Shown here in pieces: positions 13,910 to 15,021 of a DNA stretch of 15,021 nucleotides. A program made the position numbers and the translations under genes. Position 1 is the stretch's first letter. The number at the start of each line of letters is the position of its first letter. This DNA is from Holophagaceae bacterium UBA1801. Its GTDB lineage: Bacteria; Acidobacteriota; Holophagae; Holophagales; Holophagaceae. The notes beneath the pieces were generated by a model that saw only the letters and a program-made list of their open reading frames with translations, was not told where the DNA came from and searched no databases. Location of the stretch: positions 1-15,021 of the forward strand of contig DCFP01000066.1 of the NCBI GenBank assembly GCA_002319925.1. Direction: 5' to 3'.

Positions 13910-15021
13910 ATGTCCACATCCGCCCAGACCTCTCCCTACCTGAAGCTGGAGAACATCCCGCCCACCAAGCTCATCTATCTGGACAACGGCGCCACGTCCT
14001 TTCCCAAGCCCAACGAGACTTACGTCTTCATGGATACGTTCTACCGCAGCTACGGTGTGAATCCAGGCCGCAGCGGTTTCGATCTGTGTCTCGAAGCGGG
14101 CAGTCTGGTGGATCAGACTCGCAAGCTGATGACGAAATTCTTCGGTGGCACGGATTCCAACCGCCTCGTCTTCGGCTACAACTCCACGGATGCCCTCAAT
14201 CTGGCCATCTTCGGCCTCATCCAGAAGGGCGATCACGTGGTCACCACCCACGTCGAGCACAACGCCACGCTGCGCCCGCTCTGGAAGCTGGAGCACGAGG
14301 ACGGTGTCGAGGTGGACTGGGTGGACTTCGACGAAAAAGGCTACGTGGATCCCCAGGAAGTGATCCGCCGCATCAAGAAGAACACCAAGGCCGTCGTCAT
14401 GAACCACGGCTCCAACGTCATCGGCACGGTGCAGGATGTGGCCACCGTCGGGAAGGTCTGCCGCGAGCGCGGCATTCATCTGATCCTGGATGTGAGCCAG
14501 ACTGCGGGCATGATGCCCGTGAAGATGGACGACTTGGGCGCCGATGTCATCTGCTTCACCGGCCACAAGAGCCTCATGGGCCCCATGGGCATCGGCGGGA
14601 TGTACGTGCGCGAAGGCGTGGAGATCCAAAAGGTGCGAGCAGGCGGCACTGGCGTGAAGAGCGCTCAGCGCGACCACCTCGACGAGTATCCCTACCGCAT
14701 GGAGTACGGAACGCCCAACCTGCCTGGCATCGCTGGGCTCAACGCCGGCGTGAAGTGGGTGGAGAAGCTCGGCATCGAGGCCATTCACCGGCATGAGATG
14801 GCCCTTTGGACCCGCCTGCGGGACGGTCTGAAGCCCATTCCCGGCGTGACCCTCTACTGCGCCGAGGACGTCCCCGGCAAGCAGCGCATCAGCGTGCTCT
14901 CCTTCAACATCAAGGGTCTGGAGGCCATGGACACGGGCACCATGCTGGACGTGGACTACAACATCGCCTGCCGCACCGGACTGCACTGCACGCCCATGGT
15001 TCACGAGCACCTGGGCACCGA
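13910..15021 (+). CDS. Class V aminotransferase-fold cysteine desulfurase (3' end cut by window edge)
   Basis: PLP enzyme that removes sulfur from cysteine as an enzyme-bound persulfide, giving alanine. The visible 370 residues include LDNGATSFPKP (24-34), His117 (VEHNA) stacking on PLP, Asp194 (ILDVSQTAG), the PLP lysine Lys220 (FTGHKSLMGPMG), and the catalytic cysteine Cys360 in RTGLHCTPMVHEHLGT. That last motif resembles the SufS-related family typified by RSGLHCAP rather than IscS/NifS. GAGGAG (13898-13903) overlaps the end of the previous stop and precedes the ATG. It is the fourth gene of the dsrC operon, suggesting that it supplies sulfur to DsrC or to the Fe-S clusters of the DsrK-like protein. 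Only a short C-terminal part should be missing. Confidence 0.92.
   Translation, partial: MSTSAQTSPYLKLENIPPTKLIYLDNGATSFPKPNETYVFMDTFYRSYGVNPGRSGFDLCLEAGSLVDQTRKLMTKFFGGTDSNRLVFGYNSTDALNLAIFGLIQKGDHVVTTHVEHNATLRPLWKLEHEDGVEVDWVDFDEKGYVDPQEVIRRIKKNTKAVVMNHGSNVIGTVQDVATVGKVCRERGIHLILDVSQTAGMMPVKMDDLGADVICFTGHKSLMGPMGIGGMYVREGVEIQKVRAGGTGVKSAQRDHLDEYPYRMEYGTPNLPGIAGLNAGVKWVEKLGIEAIHRHEMALWTRLRDGLKPIPGVTLYCAEDVPGKQRISVLSFNIKGLEAMDTGTMLDVDYNIACRTGLHCTPMVHEHLGT

Noticed and set aside
13904..15010. A 368-codon minus-strand frame opposite the cysteine desulfurase
   Set aside because: Val/His/Ala/Asp-rich antisense translation; the plus strand has all PLP and catalytic residues of a desulfurase.
1..15021. 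tRNA, rRNA, CRISPR array, transposase or prophage genes
   Set aside because: Read for on both strands; no cloverleaf-like gene, regularly spaced repeat array or mobile-element protein was seen.

Overview
The window looks like chromosomal DNA from a high-GC, Gram-negative (diderm) bacterium. The housekeeping genes are GC-rich, and there is a TonB/ExbB/ExbD envelope energy-transduction set and a tgt-yajC-secDF export block. A fused SecDF, two tandem ExbDs and a DsrC/DsrK-type gene set would fit Acidobacteriota of the Holophaga/Geothrix type. That placement is an inference from gene content, not something the sequence proves.

Layout. Positions 1-4365 (minus strand) hold tgt, yajC and a fused secDF that runs off the left edge. 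Divergent from it, 4553-7146 (plus strand) holds tonB, exbB and two exbD genes. From about 7147 to 8689 the base composition falls. This stretch holds a doubtful small ORF, a PAPS-dependent-type sulfotransferase (minus strand) and an intergenic segment with a strong hairpin, and it looks like an accessory insertion. From 8690 to 11549 (minus strand) lie a DUF512 protein (PDZ plus radical-SAM-like cysteines) and a MocR-type regulator (GntR helix-turn-helix fused to an aminotransferase fold). Divergent from the regulator, 11630 to the right edge (plus strand) is a compact four-gene set: DsrC, a five-helix DsrM/NarI-like membrane protein, a DsrK/HdrD-like iron-sulfur protein and a class V cysteine desulfurase, the last cut by the window edge.

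How they fit together. The left half is ordinary envelope biology: queuosine tRNA modification, Sec export assistance and proton-motive-force transmission to the outer membrane. The right end is the most interesting part. DsrC carries both redox cysteines, the DsrM- and DsrK-like proteins form a plausible membrane heterodisulfide/trisulfide reductase module, and the desulfurase could supply persulfide sulfur from cysteine. No sulfite reductase (DsrAB) is visible here. I therefore propose a cysteine-fed sulfur relay or thiol-redox module joined to the quinone pool, possibly controlled by the divergent PLP-binding MocR regulator through two TGCACACAA repeats placed exactly 21 bp apart in the shared intergenic region. 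The coupling is a hypothesis from gene order and motifs.
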